Positions 53,201-61,776 of a stretch of DNA of 64,000 nucleotides are shown here, piece by piece. Every line of letters starts with the position of its first letter. Position 1 is the first letter of the stretch. The notes beneath the pieces are model-generated. The model did not search any database. It saw nothing but the letters and a program-made list of their open reading frames with translations, and was not told where the DNA came from. Both the position numbers and the translations under genes were made by a program. The stretch comes from Archaeoglobus sp. JdFR-27 (GTDB taxonomy: Archaea; Halobacteriota; Archaeoglobi; Archaeoglobales; Archaeoglobaceae), in the NCBI GenBank assembly GCA_002011235.1, contig MTMO01000003.1, positions 116,958-180,957 on the forward strand. The letters are read 5' to 3'.

Positions 53201-53535
53201 AGCAAGCAGTTAGATCCAGAACGATTCAGGACATACTTGAAGAAGAGCTTGAGAGGCTAAAACGAATGTTGTGTATGGGCTATGAACTTGAAGTTATATG
53301 GATGCCAGATGAAAATTCTAGGCTGGCAGGGGAGGTGAGGGAGAATAGGATTTTTGTTTATGAAGTTTCTGAGGAGGAGGCGATCGAAACTCTTAGACAT
53401 GAGTTTATTGATTATACGATAAGTAATATTATTGAGCCCTATAAGGAAATTGCAAACAAGCTTATCATGCTAATCAATGAAGAAGCTTATAGAAGGAAGG
53501 AGAGATTGGTTGAGGGGTTGAGGAAGTTAATTTGA
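53197..53535 (+). CDS. Small zincin-like protein, last gene of the operon (112 aa)
   Basis: Start TTG 53197 within the previous stop region. TLRHEFIDYTISN has HExxD in a helix context like small zinc peptidases (HExxH with the second His replaced), followed by EEAYRRKERL. A degenerate or structural member is likely. It ends the nine-gene run; 37 bp separate it from the Argonaute partner gene. Confidence 0.55.
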   Translation: MKQAVRSRTIQDILEEELERLKRMLCMGYELEVIWMPDENSRLAGEVRENRIFVYEVSEEEAIETLRHEFIDYTISNIIEPYKEIANKLIMLINEEAYRRKERLVEGLRKLI

Positions 53536-53572
53536 GCTATTTCTAGATGCTTTTCTAAGAGTTCATTATCCA

Positions 53573-54364
53573 GTGGTGAAATATAAGTATTTTAGACTAG
53601 GCTATTTAATAATGAGTCAACTTGCATTGAACTTGATGATTAATAAAGGGGATAAATTAACAAATGTAGCCCTTTGGAGAGTTATCGGAACAAGAAATCA
53701 AGTTAAAGTTGAAGATACCCGAAGAATTTTACTAAAAGAAGGTTTTGCCCATGTATTCTATGAAAAATATCTTTGGTTAGCACCACTTAAAGAAATTGAG
53801 GAAAGTAAGATTGAAAGTATCGTACAAAGATTATTCGGTGAGAAGAGAGAAATTATAGAAATTGAAATCGATAATTTGGTTGACAATGAACACTGGTTCT
53901 CAAAAGGTATTGTTCTCATTAGAGATGCGCTACAGTACGCACTAAGACAAAAATTTGCTGGAAACAAAGATTTTCGTGTTTTTTCTAGGAGAAGAATATT
54001 TAAAAATAAGTTTGTTATATCTGGAATGTCTTCAGGTGTCGTAGTTGGCATATCTCTAGATAGAATCATGAGAATTGACACAAATAATATCTGTATTTGT
54101 CCAGTTGTTGAGTATGAGTGTATTGATAATTTTGAGAAAGTGGTTGAAGATCGTTTTGAGAGATCAAAATTTATTTCACGTGTTAGCAATATAAATTCCA
54201 AAAGTTACAGGGTTATACTTAACCAACTAATAGAAAATATAAATCCTCTATCTGTTAATTTTTCTAATAAAAAACTATATTTTAATGAATGGGGATACAA
54301 AATAGAGCACCTAACAGAAAAAAGAGATAAAATCATGCAAGTTTCGTTAGAGGGGTGGTTTTGA
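53573..54364 (+). CDS. Argonaute N-L1-L2-like partner protein (AfAgo-N-like, 263 aa)
   Basis: Directly upstream of and overlapping the MID-PIWI gene (TGATG), this protein has the size and position of AfAgo-N, the separate N-L1-L2 subunit known from Archaeoglobus fulgidus. The text GDKLTNVALWRVIGTRNQVK and a basic C-terminal half (FAGNKDFRVFSRRRIFKNKF) suit nucleic-acid binding. The start is GTG 53573; ATG 53612 (MSQLALNLMINKGDKL) is possible. Identity as AfAgo-N rests mainly on context and length. Confidence 0.65.
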   Translation: MVKYKYFRLGYLIMSQLALNLMINKGDKLTNVALWRVIGTRNQVKVEDTRRILLKEGFAHVFYEKYLWLAPLKEIEESKIESIVQRLFGEKREIIEIEIDNLVDNEHWFSKGIVLIRDALQYALRQKFAGNKDFRVFSRRRIFKNKFVISGMSSGVVVGISLDRIMRIDTNNICICPVVEYECIDNFEKVVEDRFERSKFISRVSNINSKSYRVILNQLIENINPLSVNFSNKKLYFNEWGYKIEHLTEKRDKIMQVSLEGWF

Positions 54365-55833
54365 TGATCACTCAAGAAATTAACCGCATTAAATTGAAAT
54401 CAAATTTAATAAAAAAATTGGAAGTCAGAATCCCTAAGTTAATATTTAGCCCGACACAACAGGAAGAAAATATAAATCCTATTTTAGGAATTCGAAGATA
54501 TGGACCTTATGATTCCAATACTTCTGAAGAAGTGTTCAAAAGAGATTTTAAGGGTGTTGAGCTATTTGTTTTTTGTCCAGAAGGTGATGAAAAAGTTTTC
54601 AATGGCTTATTTAAATTATCGGAGATTATAGATAATGGTTATGAAAGAAAACCAAAATTTGATACAGATTTTAATGGTTTCAAAGATGAATTTAAACTAA
54701 AAATTCTAAACACCCCTGAACCCAGTGATATTATAAGCTATAAAGTTGGAAAATTATTAGAAGTGCTAGATGAATACAAAGAAACGTTTAATGAGGTTTT
54801 CGAAAGAGGTAACCGTCCTATAGCAATAATTGGTGGCTCATCACACAGAAGTACCTCGATAAGAAGGGAACAATACATTGAAGCAAAGCGAGAGTTCACA
54901 TCACTTGATATACCCTCTCAATACGCATCATATTATGAAATAGAAGAAAGTGGATATGGTATTTTGTATCAAATACTCAGAAATAAACCCATTGGATACT
55001 CCATCTGGAATTTTGCTCTAAATCTTTATGGGAAAATCGGTGGAATTGCTTGGATAGTGCAGCAAAGTTTATTTGACATAGTAAAGAAAATTATGGATCT
55101 TTCTATAGGAATTAGATTTGGAAGATTGAGAGGTAAAAGGGGATATGTATTCGGTCATGCTACCATATTGGATAGATTTGGTAGGTTTATTGGCACAGTC
55201 AGTCAAACTTACAAGTTTTCAGGAATGGTTGTCCCTACTGAAATAATGAAAAGTTTCATAATTCAGACGATTGAAAAAGCGCTTAGTGACCCCCGTATTA
55301 AAGATATATACAACAAAAAGGAATACCTCAATATAGCTTTTCATCGGTTAAATTATTTCCACCCACAGGAAATATTAGGGATACAACAAGGTTTGGATCG
55401 TATCCTTAAAAAGACGAATCTTGAAAAAATAAACTTTAATTTGATTTTTCTAATATCTAGGAAAACTTTTGTAGTCTTCGATGAAATTGCCGAATTCAAT
55501 AATCCAAAATACGGGCTTTCACTCTCCATAAATGAAAATACAGCAATAATTCACACTGCAGGAGCTAGGAGTGATAGAGACAGAGGGCCGCTTAAATATC
55601 CCGTAATAGCGAGTTGCCAGAATTTGGGGGAGAAAAATTCAGTATTACAAAATTTGAAAAGTTTATGCAGTCATATACTTGATGTGTCCGCTCTTCACTG
55701 GCAGACGGTGATCCCGTCATCGGTAAGACTTCCAGCAACGCTTGAGTTTGCTAAGAGGATTGCTAACTTCGCTGCCTACAATATCCAACCATCTCAAGAT
55801 TCATGGTTAGAAAAAACATTGTGGTTCGTTTAG
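54364..55833 (+). CDS. Short Argonaute (MID-PIWI), catalytically inactive, AfAgo-like
   Basis: The 489-residue protein starts at ATG 54364, with TGATG overlap. It resembles A. fulgidus Ago along its length: LGIRRYGPYD near the start, DIPSQYASYYEI in MID, NLYGKIGGIAWIV entering PIWI, IGIRFGRLRGKR where catalytic PIWI proteins have GxD (here Arg251, not Asp), and the closing ALHWQTVIPSSVRLPATLEF. It ends with a hydrophobic LWFV, as AfAgo does in PWFL, a C-terminus used to hold the guide 5' phosphate. It should bind guide and target without slicing. Confidence 0.88.
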   Translation: MITQEINRIKLKSNLIKKLEVRIPKLIFSPTQQEENINPILGIRRYGPYDSNTSEEVFKRDFKGVELFVFCPEGDEKVFNGLFKLSEIIDNGYERKPKFDTDFNGFKDEFKLKILNTPEPSDIISYKVGKLLEVLDEYKETFNEVFERGNRPIAIIGGSSHRSTSIRREQYIEAKREFTSLDIPSQYASYYEIEESGYGILYQILRNKPIGYSIWNFALNLYGKIGGIAWIVQQSLFDIVKKIMDLSIGIRFGRLRGKRGYVFGHATILDRFGRFIGTVSQTYKFSGMVVPTEIMKSFIIQTIEKALSDPRIKDIYNKKEYLNIAFHRLNYFHPQEILGIQQGLDRILKKTNLEKINFNLIFLISRKTFVVFDEIAEFNNPKYGLSLSINENTAIIHTAGARSDRDRGPLKYPVIASCQNLGEKNSVLQNLKSLCSHILDVSALHWQTVIPSSVRLPATLEFAKRIANFAAYNIQPSQDSWLEKTLWFV

Positions 55834-55836
55834 TTT

Positions 55837-57027
55837 TTATTTTTCAATTGGAGGTTTTTTCATAATCCTATCAAGTATAAACCAGATTGAACCTGCGATA
55901 ATCGATGCTGCAGCTAAAGAAACTGGAGTTGATTGTTTAATTAAAAAGTACAGGATGGTAAAAAACAGAGCACCAATAGATATCGACGATGTCAAAACAA
56001 ACACAATGTATCTTCTATTGGTTATTGGTAAAACTCCTTCTTTTAGTTTTATATCGTACCAACGCATTGCATTTATTAAGTGGTTAGCCTGAATTTTGGG
56101 GATAAATACTGCTTCTTTGAATGGAGTTCTAAGTAAAGACAAAACCAATAAACTCATCTCGTGGATTTTAGGATGATTAAAATCACTAGATGAGACAAGG
56201 ACATTCTCTATTTTGTCTAATACTATTTCACCTAATTTTTTGATGAAGTTTTTATTTTCAGCAATCTCTTTTGTGATAAGTAGTGCATTGTAAATCAAAT
56301 CCACTGAACTATTTTTATCCAAACTATCGATAGCAGGAGATACGTTACCTATAACAAACTGATACAATCCCACTTCTTCATTAGTATAACTACGTCTTAA
56401 TTTATTCCAAATTCCGTCCAGAAACTGAGAGTGTTCTTGATAAAGAGTGATGACTGGTATTGCAGCATCTAAAGAATTTTCCGAGTAAATTTTGTTTATT
56501 AAATACCTTAAAAGCTTCTCATTTGGCTTAATTTTCAAATTTTTTATTTTGTAAACTAACACTAAATTACTAGCAATTTTGATATCTGATAGGGAATCAA
56601 CATATTTTACAGCCTCCTTTTCAAGTTTCTCAAAAGCTAAAATAACTCTTTTATCCAAATCTAATTGGTTTAAAATATATAGCGTTACTAGAATGCTGGA
56701 ATAGTTCAAAATTGTCTGATCTAACCGTGGATATAAGTGCTCTAAAGATAGTATTTCTTCAGTTAAATTCCTCAATTGATTTTTGAGATAATTTATAGAG
56801 CGATTCAGCACTCCATGTATATCTTTTCCCGAGAAATTATAATATTCATAAAGAGCGAGTGTTGCTTTTGAAGTTAGATAAACATTATTAAACCACGATC
56901 CATTTTCTTCTTGAAGTGAAATAATTTGCTGCACCATTAAATTTAGATAAGGAGAGGGTCGTATTAGCGCTTGTAATCCCGGTTTCTCTCTCTTTAAAAT
57001 TCGTTTTATTTTCGTCTTTAATGTCAT
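55837..57027 (-). CDS. Helical-repeat protein with two C-terminal TM helices (396 aa), possible Ago effector
   Basis: About 330 soluble helical residues contain a terpene-cyclase/alpha-alpha-toroid-like repeat (SLQEENGSWFNNVYLTSKAT). Two transmembrane helices follow (IVFVLTSSISIGALFFTILY and PVSLAAASIIAGSIWFILDR). It is convergent with the Argonaute gene, with only 3 bp between the stops. Membrane effectors are known for some short Argonautes in archaea (Sulfolobus). It is not co-transcribed, so the link is inferred. Confidence 0.55.
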   Translation of the reverse strand: MTLKTKIKRILKREKPGLQALIRPSPYLNLMVQQIISLQEENGSWFNNVYLTSKATLALYEYYNFSGKDIHGVLNRSINYLKNQLRNLTEEILSLEHLYPRLDQTILNYSSILVTLYILNQLDLDKRVILAFEKLEKEAVKYVDSLSDIKIASNLVLVYKIKNLKIKPNEKLLRYLINKIYSENSLDAAIPVITLYQEHSQFLDGIWNKLRRSYTNEEVGLYQFVIGNVSPAIDSLDKNSSVDLIYNALLITKEIAENKNFIKKLGEIVLDKIENVLVSSSDFNHPKIHEMSLLVLSLLRTPFKEAVFIPKIQANHLINAMRWYDIKLKEGVLPITNRRYIVFVLTSSISIGALFFTILYFLIKQSTPVSLAAASIIAGSIWFILDRIMKKPPIEK

Positions 57028-57395
57028 AAAATTAAATAGTTAGGACTCATTAAAACCTTTTTAGTTTTTAACCAAACAATTATATATTTCATAGTCATAT
57101 ATTTTCCAAAAATTTTAAGTTGTGTTAAACTACCGAATATTTCCCCAAGCTGATTTTAGTGAACGGTTAACAAGAAGTTTCAAAATGTGGAAAAGTTACT
57201 GATCCTTTAAGGAAATTCTAAACTCCTCTTTATCCAAAACAAGCAGTAATGTGAATATTGAGTTTTTTATATCTATCTCTGTCCTAATCTTGGGGATATT
57301 AGACTAAAACGGACTTTTTATCGGGAGTTTTCCCTAGCTTTTCTTTTGTAATGAAATTTGAGGAAGAGAAAATTGTGTTATAGAAGAAAAAATTA
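57028..57395. other. Gene-free stretch before the nuclease fusion
   Basis: This AT-rich 368-bp space lies between the divergent membrane protein gene and the nuclease gene. It contains TATA-like sequences for both directions. A single TATCGGGAG-like string occurs at 57319, which does not match the CGGAA motif. I see no hairpin, RNA or short gene worth naming. Confidence 0.5.
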
Positions 57396-58556
57396 ATGAA
57401 TGAAAGAGGAATGATAATTATGGCTAAGAAAAGGAGACACGATCCTAAAGACATAAATGAATTGATTGAAATTTGCTATGGGTCAGATTATTCTAGGAAG
57501 AAGAAATATCAGGATTTAATAATTTCAGACGTAATGACGCCGAAACGAGAGGAGGAAGTACTAGATTCCATTAATCCTTCATTAAAAGTGGATAGAATAA
57601 AAGAAAGAAAAGACGTAAAGACTCCTGATTTTGTCATCGAATCTGAAAAAATTTTTATTGAAGTAACGAGTTTAAATCTTCCTACTCAGATTGGAGAAGA
57701 TTATACAGAGTATTTTTCGAAATTGGATATTCCAAGAAAGTTGAGCGAAGTAATAGCTCATATTGAGGAAAAAGATAGGTTAGGTAAAGAGGATTACTCA
57801 ATTGGAGGAGTACTATTCATTGACCCAATAATCGCCTCGTTCACGGATATCATGAAGGAAGAGAGGTTAATTGAATATATGTTAGAAAGCACATTTCTAT
57901 CTTCTAACATCGATTACCTATTTGTCAGAGTAGATTCTGCCTCTATTAATGGGGTGAATTCAGAGAAATTCTACCCGCCTGTAATTTTTATAAAAGATGA
58001 AAAAATGAAATGGACAGTAAATCGAGTGTTCCCAAATATTAAAGTTATAAACGTCTTTTGTGAGAGAGTAAAGAGACTTTTTTCCGAGTGGAGACCACTT
58101 GTTAACACTGCGGGAAAGAAAGTTTTGTTATGGGACTACGATAAAAGCGAGAGCATTCCAGTAATTTATAGATTCGTAATTAGTAAAGTGGGGAGTGAAG
58201 ATAAATATACAATTTATGTCGGTTCTGGCGAAAATTTGAGTGGTAGAGGAGCTACTACATCACTCGTATATCAGTATAGGTCTGGAAACCGAAGAAATAC
58301 CATAAGGCCGAAAATTGAGGATGAGATAAACAGATTCAAGGAAGGTTATGAAGCTTGGACGGAAATAATTGAATTGGATGAAGTTTTCAGAGATAACAGA
58401 GAGATTTTGGAGAATCTAATAATTGTTAAATGCTGGCTTGAGTACGTGAAGAGATCAAATAACGATATAGAAGCTCCAAAGTTCTTAAATGAGAAGATAG
58501 AAAAGTTAAGTGAGATCGTTGATTTAGTAAAATGTTTAAGTTTTTTAGTTAATTAA
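57396..58556 (+). CDS. PD-(D/E)XK / GIY-YIG fusion nuclease (386 aa)
   Basis: The N-terminal part has TPDFVIESEKIFIEVTSLN (D78, E89, with Thr for the usual Lys). The C-terminal part has a GIY-YIG core: YTIYVGSGENLSGRG (Y271, Y274, R284) and ILENLIIVKCWL (E339, N340). Two nuclease folds in one protein are unusual. The start is ATG 57396, with alternatives at 57411 and 57420. It is the last gene before attR, 21 bp from the repeat. Confidence 0.72.
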   Translation: MNERGMIIMAKKRRHDPKDINELIEICYGSDYSRKKKYQDLIISDVMTPKREEEVLDSINPSLKVDRIKERKDVKTPDFVIESEKIFIEVTSLNLPTQIGEDYTEYFSKLDIPRKLSEVIAHIEEKDRLGKEDYSIGGVLFIDPIIASFTDIMKEERLIEYMLESTFLSSNIDYLFVRVDSASINGVNSEKFYPPVIFIKDEKMKWTVNRVFPNIKVINVFCERVKRLFSEWRPLVNTAGKKVLLWDYDKSESIPVIYRFVISKVGSEDKYTIYVGSGENLSGRGATTSLVYQYRSGNRRNTIRPKIEDEINRFKEGYEAWTEIIELDEVFRDNREILENLIIVKCWLEYVKRSNNDIEAPKFLNEKIEKLSEIVDLVKCLSFLVN

Positions 58557-58577
58557 CCCACGATATCATGAGTTAAC

Positions 58578-58596
58578 ATCCCACCGACCCCACTTT
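58578..58596 (+). repeat. attR: 19-bp attachment repeat
   Basis: ATCCCACCGACCCCACTTT is identical to 7459-7477. Upstream bases (TCATGAGTTAAC) still resemble the tRNA T-arm with several changes, and no acceptor 5' strand exists, so no functional tRNA is formed here. Confidence 0.9.
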
Positions 58597-58604
58597 TTTA
58601 ATCA

Positions 58605-59160
58605 GGTCAGATGCGAAGGCGGATTCTCTCTTTGTTATCTTTAACAAAAACAAAAAAGAATGGGGTTAGTTCGTCAGGAAGACTTGTTTCTAACATGCTG
58701 AGGAAAACCGCGAAGAGAGTAGGGTTGATTGTACTAAATGGTCTAAACAGGTATCATATCTACACACGTGAATTCAGAGACCTCTTCAAATCTCTTTGCA
58801 CTCTCAACAGAGTGAATCAGGTACATGAAAGTTGAACTGGTGCTCAACATTCTTTCAAATCTAGAGGGAAAGAGGAAGACTGAAGAGGAAATAAAGAGGG
58901 AGACGGTTCTCGAGGCGATAAGAAGTCTTGCCAGCGCTTTTGGGATAGATCCGATGAGAATAAGAATTAAGAAGTAGAGAGAGCTGGGAAAGAAGTTAAG
59001 AGAACCCGCATTAAAAACAACTCAGAAAATTCAGGGAAGACCTACACAAGCAAAATTGTAACAGAGAATGAGTTAGTCGATTACATTGATGAGGGATGGG
59101 AAGTGATTGGGGAGTTGAATAGGGAGAAGTTTTTGGTCAGAAAACATAACTCTCTTTCCT
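58605..59160 (+). pseudogene. Decayed C-terminal half of a related integrase
   Basis: In shifting frames this reads ADSLFVIFNKNKKEW, GRLVSNMLRKTAKRVGLI, NGLNRYHIYTREFRDLFKSL, then LEGKRKTEEEIKRETVLEAI, RSLASAFGIDPMRIRI and DEGWEVIGELNREKFLVRK. This parallels the intact integrase from about residue 233 to its end (DALFVTYNKNKKEW ... WEVVKELNNGKFLVRK). There are stops after EW and after IRIKK, a deletion after VNQV (loss of the catalytic His/Tyr segment), and frame changes. Its place just outside attR fits the remains of an older element. Confidence 0.9.
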
Positions 59161-59709
59161 AGAATAAAAAAGATATAAAACTTAAAATCTGAAATCTAAT
59201 TATATCTGTGTATTACTACAGACTAGAAGAGAGTTTAATCAAGGGTTTAGTTAATGGCATCTCTGAAGCTGTCGAAGGTTTGTGGTATCCATAATTCTAA
59301 ACTCAGTGAAGAAAATAGGGATTCTTTTCAACTTCAATTTATTTAATCTGATGATGCTAAGGTTGATAATCCCAACAGTCTACCTTCTGATCAGGATTTT
59401 CGTTGCTTTCACATTATATGATAGGACCGAGTACAATTATAGTGTTAGATATAACAAACCTAACTAATTAAAAACTTTTTCAATCCATTTCTTTGTAAAA
59501 CTCAAATTCTTGCTCCCCTCAAGCTTTTTTAGTGGAACTATAATGAAAGGTAAGCCAGTGGAGACTTTGGTACTTCATTCTCTTTTATCTTTAAAACTTC
59601 CTTATGTCTTTCCTCTGTCTTAAGACTTTAAGTTTTGTAAAAGCAGTCACTCTCTATCTCAGAATCTGAACCGAAAAGGTTGTATTTTTAATTCTTCAAA
59701 AGAGGAGAC
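59161..59709. other. Decayed intergenic stretch right of the element
   Basis: There is no convincing gene. A GTG frame at 59210 reads YYRLEESLIKGLVNGISEAV and stops after 27 codons. A nearby frame (59282-59467) encodes a hydrophobic 61-residue peptide with a cationic end. Both look like pieces of a lost gene, probably from the older element. Before 59700 the sequence becomes the promoter region of the methyltransferase gene. Confidence 0.4.
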
Positions 59710-60327
59710 GTGAAAAAAGAACTTGAAATAGAGCTGGAAAAACTATCAGGATTTGATTCTCCTAATCTTCGACTTGAACAGTATGCAACCCCTCCCTCTC
59801 TTGCTGCTTTCATCGTATCGCAAGCATACCTCTTTTCCGATCTAAATTCGGTTATTGATTTGGGCTGTGGTACTGGAATGCTTGCCATAGCCTCCGCAAA
59901 GTTGGGGGCAAGAGTGCTTGGCATTGATATCGATAGAAGGGCACTTTTGATTGCGAAAGAAAATTCAAGGAAGTTAAAGGTAAAAGTAGATTTGATTCAG
60001 GCGGACGTCAGGCGTTTCTGGGTTAAAAAGAGGGGTTTCACAACAATAATGAATCCCCCATTTGGAATAAAAAAGAAGCATGCAGACAGGCCTTTTTTGA
60101 TTAAAGCCCTCGAAATATCTCGGGTTATCTATTCAATACATTCTGCAGGGAGTGAGAGGTTCGTTAAAAGACTTACAACCGAGATGGGTTTCATAATTAC
60201 TCATCTGTGGAGGTTCAGCATTCCACTGAGGAGGACATATGAGTTTCATGAAAAAGAATTTAAGTATATCCCTATAGAGGTCTACAGGATTGAAAGGAAT
60301 TGTGCCAAAGGAGTTGATATTAAATGA
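59710..60327 (+). CDS. METTL5-like N6-adenine RNA methyltransferase (205 aa)
   Basis: Start GTG 59710, with GAGGAGACGTG upstream. The SAM site is [20 protein letters not shown], then [10 protein letters not shown]. The catalytic motif is [18 protein letters not shown] (NPPF), with the METTL5-type ...SIHSAG. Eukaryotic METTL5 methylates 18S rRNA A1832, and archaeal members are thought to act on 16S rRNA. It is the first gene of the conserved cluster; its stop overlaps the Csl4 ATG by 4 bp. Confidence 0.87.
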   Translation: MKKELEIELEKLSGFDSPNLRLEQYATPPSLAAFIVSQAYLFSDLNSVIDLGCGTGMLAIASAKLGARVLGIDIDRRALLIAKENSRKLKVKVDLIQADVRRFWVKKRGFTTIMNPPFGIKKKHADRPFLIKALEISRVIYSIHSAGSERFVKRLTTEMGFIITHLWRFSIPLRRTYEFHEKEFKYIPIEVYRIERNCAKGVDIK

Positions 60328-60869
60328 AATTTGTATTTCCAGGTGATAAAATCGGATATGCAGAGGAGTTCGTTGGTGGAGATGGAGTTTATGAGGAAGA
60401 TGGAGAGCTTTATGCTGCAGTTGCCGGAAAATTAAAGATAAAAGATAGAGTACTTAGTATTGAATCTGTAAAGAAAATCCCCAAGATAAATAAAGGTGAT
60501 GTAGTTCTTGGAAGGGTTGTGGATGTGAGGAATTCTTTAGCTCTTGTTGAACTATCCAGAAAATCTGGATTTGATAGGGATCTGAGACATACCGGTATAG
60601 CCGCATTACACATTTCAAACGTTCAAAACGAATACCTAAAGGATCTCGACTCGGCCGTTAGATATATGGATATAATAAAAGCGAGGGTGATAGATCCGGA
60701 GCTTTTAAAATTATCAACGAAAGGAAAGGACATGGGTGTTGTTAAAGCCCTTTGCACAAACTGTAAAACTGAATTGGTAGTTGAGGGAGATAAACTTAAA
60801 TGTCCGAAGTGTGGTAACGTCGAGAGCAGAAAGATCTCATCAGACTACGGAAAGGGAAGATGGGATTAA
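60324..60869 (+). CDS. csl4: Exosome RNA-binding subunit Csl4
   Basis: The 181-residue protein has the order of archaeal Csl4: an N-terminal [20 protein letters not shown], an S1 domain ([20 protein letters not shown]) and a C-terminal zinc ribbon (CTNCKTELV...CPKCGNVE). It caps the exosome ring and recruits substrates. ATGA overlap upstream; RpoL follows after 28 bp. Confidence 0.92.
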   Translation: MKFVFPGDKIGYAEEFVGGDGVYEEDGELYAAVAGKLKIKDRVLSIESVKKIPKINKGDVVLGRVVDVRNSLALVELSRKSGFDRDLRHTGIAALHISNVQNEYLKDLDSAVRYMDIIKARVIDPELLKLSTKGKDMGVVKALCTNCKTELVVEGDKLKCPKCGNVESRKISSDYGKGRWD

Positions 60870-60897
60870 GGTAGAGTAAACAAAACGGTGATCAAAA

Positions 60898-61170
60898 ATG
60901 GAGATAAAGATTACAGAACTGGACGATAAATATGCCAGAATCAAAATAAGGGGAGAAGATCACACCTTCCTCAACCTCCTCCAACATTTTCTACTAGAGT
61001 TGGATGGGGTTATTATGGCGAAATACGATGTTCCGCATCCTCTTATAGATGAAGCAGAGCTTATCATTAAAACAGACGGAATTAGTCCGATAGATGCGAT
61101 AAAAAAGGCGAATGAGCTTATAGTAAAAGAATGTGACGAAGTGCTCAAAGCACTTAATCTTTTAGAATGA
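60898..61170 (+). CDS. rpoL: RNA polymerase subunit L (Rpb11 homologue)
   Basis: The 90-residue protein has the Rpb11/L fold text RIKIRGEDHTFLNLLQHFLL, then DVPHPLIDEAELIIKTDG and a C-terminal helix. It pairs with subunit D in polymerase assembly. It overlaps the DUF99 gene by 4 bp. Confidence 0.93.
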   Translation: MEIKITELDDKYARIKIRGEDHTFLNLLQHFLLELDGVIMAKYDVPHPLIDEAELIIKTDGISPIDAIKKANELIVKECDEVLKALNLLE

Positions 61171-61739
61171 AGAAATGGAGATTTGCCGGATTTGATGATA
61201 GTTTTAAGGTTTCTGGAGATATTTCCGAGTTGAAGGGAGGCAAAGCCGTCATCGTTGGATGTGTTACTTCTGGAGTTATACCTGAGGGATTCATGTTCGA
61301 TAGAATAGAGATTGATGGAATGGATTCAACCGAGAAAATTGAAACTATGCTCAAAAAATCCAAGTTCTGGGAACAGATAAGGTGTATTTTCCTAAGTGGT
61401 CTTACTTTTGGTGGTTTTAACACGGTCGATATTTCAAAGATAAACGAGGAAACCAAGATACCAGTCATAGTTGTAATGCGAAGATATCCAGACTTTGATG
61501 CAATAAAAAAAGCCTTAGAAAACGTTTCAGATAAAGAAGAAAGGTGGAAAGCGATAAAAAGAGCTGGAGAAGTCATAAAGCTGGGAAACGTATATACCCA
61601 GATTAAGGGTTGTTCAGTAGAAGATGCAAAACTTTATCTCAGACTTTCAACCAGAGAGGGTTATATTCCCGAGCCTCTCAGACTTGCCCATATGGTAGCA
61701 ACAGCCGTAGTCCACGGAGAATCGAGGGGGAAGGCTTAG
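61167..61739 (+). CDS. DUF99 family protein (UPF0215)
   Basis: The 190-residue protein has DUF99 features: RFAGFDDSFKVSG, KAVIVGCVTSGVIPEG, IFLSGLTFGGFNTVDI and RLAHMVATAVVHGESRG. The fold is thought to be endonuclease V-like, but the function is unknown. It commonly lies in this archaeal cluster. ATGA overlap with rpoL. Confidence 0.88.
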   Translation: MKKWRFAGFDDSFKVSGDISELKGGKAVIVGCVTSGVIPEGFMFDRIEIDGMDSTEKIETMLKKSKFWEQIRCIFLSGLTFGGFNTVDISKINEETKIPVIVVMRRYPDFDAIKKALENVSDKEERWKAIKRAGEVIKLGNVYTQIKGCSVEDAKLYLRLSTREGYIPEPLRLAHMVATAVVHGESRGKA

Positions 61740-61776
61740 AGATATATAAAAATTTTGAGGAAACATTCAGTTTTCC

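Larger units (their letters stand above)
7459..58596. mobile_element. Integrated element of ~51 kb (integrative plasmid/defence island) in tRNA-Trp
   Basis: The element is bounded by the 19-bp attL/attR repeat, of which the left copy restores the tRNA. A tyrosine integrase lies at the left end. The cargo contains its own Orc1/Cdc6, HerA-type ATPases and a long series of defence genes. Outside the ends the gene content is housekeeping. The repeat continues imperfectly leftward at attR into T-arm-like sequence (TCATGAGTTAACATCCC against TCGTGGGTTCAAATCCC), consistent with an attP that carried a tRNA 3' end. No capsid, portal or terminase gene is recognisable, so an integrative plasmid is more likely than a virus. 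Confidence 0.88.

Noticed and set aside
52693..53205. 170-codon Ser-rich minus-strand frame
   Set aside because: It mirrors the Asp/Glu-rich part of the 52295 gene, and the overlapping operon on the plus strand explains the region.
53680..53690. TATCGGAAC inside the Argonaute partner gene
   Set aside because: It lies within the coding region with no TATA and no start codon at the regulon spacing, so it is counted as chance.
7459..58596. CRISPR array or cas genes in the element
   Set aside because: I saw no regularly spaced direct repeats and no Cas1, Cas2 or effector motifs in any frame.
7459..58596. Virus origin of the element
   Set aside because: No capsid, portal, terminase or spindle-virus coat-like gene was recognised. 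Replication and HerA genes fit an integrative plasmid better.
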